Source of the DNA: Symbiodinium natans | Lineage: Eukaryota; Sar; Dinophyceae; Suessiales; Symbiodiniaceae | DNA length: 64,000 bases | Reading direction: 5' to 3' | NCBI GenBank assembly: GCA_905221605.1 | Contig: CAJNDS010002791.1 | Coordinates: 62,001-126,000 of the forward strand | Part shown: positions 63,320-64,000 of the stretch, in pieces | How the letters are laid out: the number at the start of each line of letters is the position of its first letter | Numbering within the stretch: position 1 is the first letter of the stretch | Position numbers and translations under genes: made by a program | The notes under the pieces: model-generated | What the model was told of the DNA's origin: nothing | Database searches by the model: none | What the model saw: only the letters and a program-made list of their open reading frames with translations

Positions 63320-63447
63320 GGCTTCCCCGGAGAAACTCTCAAGTCCCCTGAGCCGAACGAGCTACGAGCCGCCCACCGACGCGGAGATGTGCGCCGCAAC
63401 ATGTCCAAGGGCTTGCGCGAGATGCCGCCGTCGAGTCGTTCTAGGGG
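63320..63447 (+). CDS. Exon: GFPGETLKSPEPNELRAA...
   Basis: Reads GFPGETLKSPEPNELRAAHR then RGDVRRNMSKGLREMPPS, SRSR. Third positions very GC-rich. Acceptor TTTGTCACTTAG. Confidence 0.9.
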
Positions 63448-63532
63448 GAACCCTAAACCCTAAACCCTAAACCCTAAACACGTAAACCCTAAACCCTAAA
63501 CCGTTCGGTGAGCTACGAAACACCCTTAGAAT

Positions 63533-63585
63533 CCAGAGGCTGAACTTCTCCCCCCAGAAACTCAGCCAGGAAGTTGTACTGTTGA
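63533..63585 (+). CDS. Exon: EAELLPPETQPGSCTVE
   Basis: Ends where a family I element starts; GTAAGT donor at 63610 or inside the element. Confidence 0.5.
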
Positions 63586-63690
63586 GATACTTGGAAGCCC
63601 TTTTGACATCGTAAGTAGGGTTTGTAAGGTGGGTTTATGGGGATTAGAGGAGGGTTTCTAGGGGATCCGAAAAAGACTTACTGAAACGAA
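63578..63690. mobile_element. Family I element
   Basis: ACTTGGAAGCCCTTTTGACATCG...GATCCGAAAAAGACTTACTG. Confidence 0.65.
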
Positions 63691-63742
63691 AAACCCTAAA
63701 CCCTAAACCCCAAACCCTAAACCCTAAACCCTAAACCCTAAG

Positions 63743-63814
63743 TATGATGGGGCCGATGTATTGGCCTGTAACGATCATCAGGCAGACCTTGCGGGCCAAG
63801 CACTGCGATCCTAG
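63743..63814 (+). CDS. Exon: YDGADVLACNDHQADLAG...
   Basis: Reads YDGADVLACNDHQADLAGQA then LRS and TAG. The acceptor is CCCTAAG at the end of a CCCTAAA tract. Confidence 0.8.
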   Translation, partial: YDGADVLACNDHQADLAGQALRS

Positions 63815-63834
63815 GTAGGATAAGGGTGGGCCCT

Positions 63835-63955
63835 CAAAAGGGGACCCTTCGTAACCCTCTTCTGGCTCTCTTAAACAGGGGCCTTCTTTAGAGGGTCTAG
63901 ATCCACCAGGGTCCCCCTAATCCTATCCCCTAACTACCAGGTAGGCCCTTGGGAC
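63835..63955. mobile_element. Family Y element
   Basis: GGCCCTCAAAAGGGGACCCTT...AGAGGGTCTAGATCCACCAGGG. The copy at 51828-51915 shares GAAAGGGGACCCTTTCTCAAC and GAGAGGGTCTACATCACCA. Confidence 0.6.
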
Positions 63956-64000
63956 ATGCTGAATTTTCCCTTATTGGGTTTAAGAGGATCATAGTCAGGA

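Larger units (their letters stand above)
1..64000. repeat. Interspersed telomere-type heptamer TTTAGGG/CCCTAAA
   Basis: Perfect and decayed heptamer tracts occur every few hundred bases from end to end in both orientations, from two units up to about 20. They lie between the unique coding-like segments, so they are best read as intron filling. Because they are everywhere, the window is not simply a chromosome end. Long perfect runs include 13781-13880, 16003-16086, 46217-46321, 50474-50589, 60370-60495 and 62159-62282. Confidence 0.97.

Overview
The window looks like nuclear DNA of a dinoflagellate or a close alveolate relative. Three things in the sequence point that way: the TTTAGGG telomere-type heptamer, genes broken into many short exons by introns that look like inserted elements (terminal inverted repeats, short target-site duplications), and GC or GA donors beside GT in the introns that can be reconstructed. 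Nearly every believable exon lies on the + strand, as in the one-directional gene arrays of dinoflagellates. The organism call is inference; no rRNA, tRNA or spliced-leader gene was recognised.

Layout. The DNA alternates between (a) unique segments of about 40-250 bp that translate on the + strand, usually without their own ATG and often with GC-rich third positions, and (b) repeat segments made of perfect or decayed TTTAGGG/CCCTAAA tracts plus short foldback elements. Read together, the unique segments are exons and the repeats are introns. The best-resolved gene (locus A, about 1.1-8.4 kb) can be joined in frame across many introns, most of them flanked by short direct repeats. Other exon-rich stretches are 11.3-15.6, 17.5-20.4, 22.0-31.2, 31.35-32.5, 36.0-39.9, 40.1-48.9, 49.4-52.8, 53.1-56.6 (including a ubiquitin-like fold and one isochorismatase-like exon) and 56.9-63.8 kb. 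Most products are not recognisable.

Intron content. At least fifteen families of short inverted-repeat elements recur, several carrying telomere repeats inside their loop, and one element (family E) sits inside another (family D). Telomere repeats themselves supply splice sites: several exons end exactly at GTTTAGGG, and several acceptors are CCCTAAG or CCCTAG variants. Other repeats are a GA-rich tract (4.36-5.21 kb), a 1-kb tandem array (16.3-17.4 kb), a TATG microsatellite (21.0-21.2 kb), many G or C homopolymers, and an AT-richer island (32.6-36.0 kb) with palindrome arrays.

Limits. Exon ends were set by eye from reading frame, AG acceptors and flanking repeats, without RNA or homology searches. 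Where two frames are open this is stated. Gene boundaries between exon groups are unknown.
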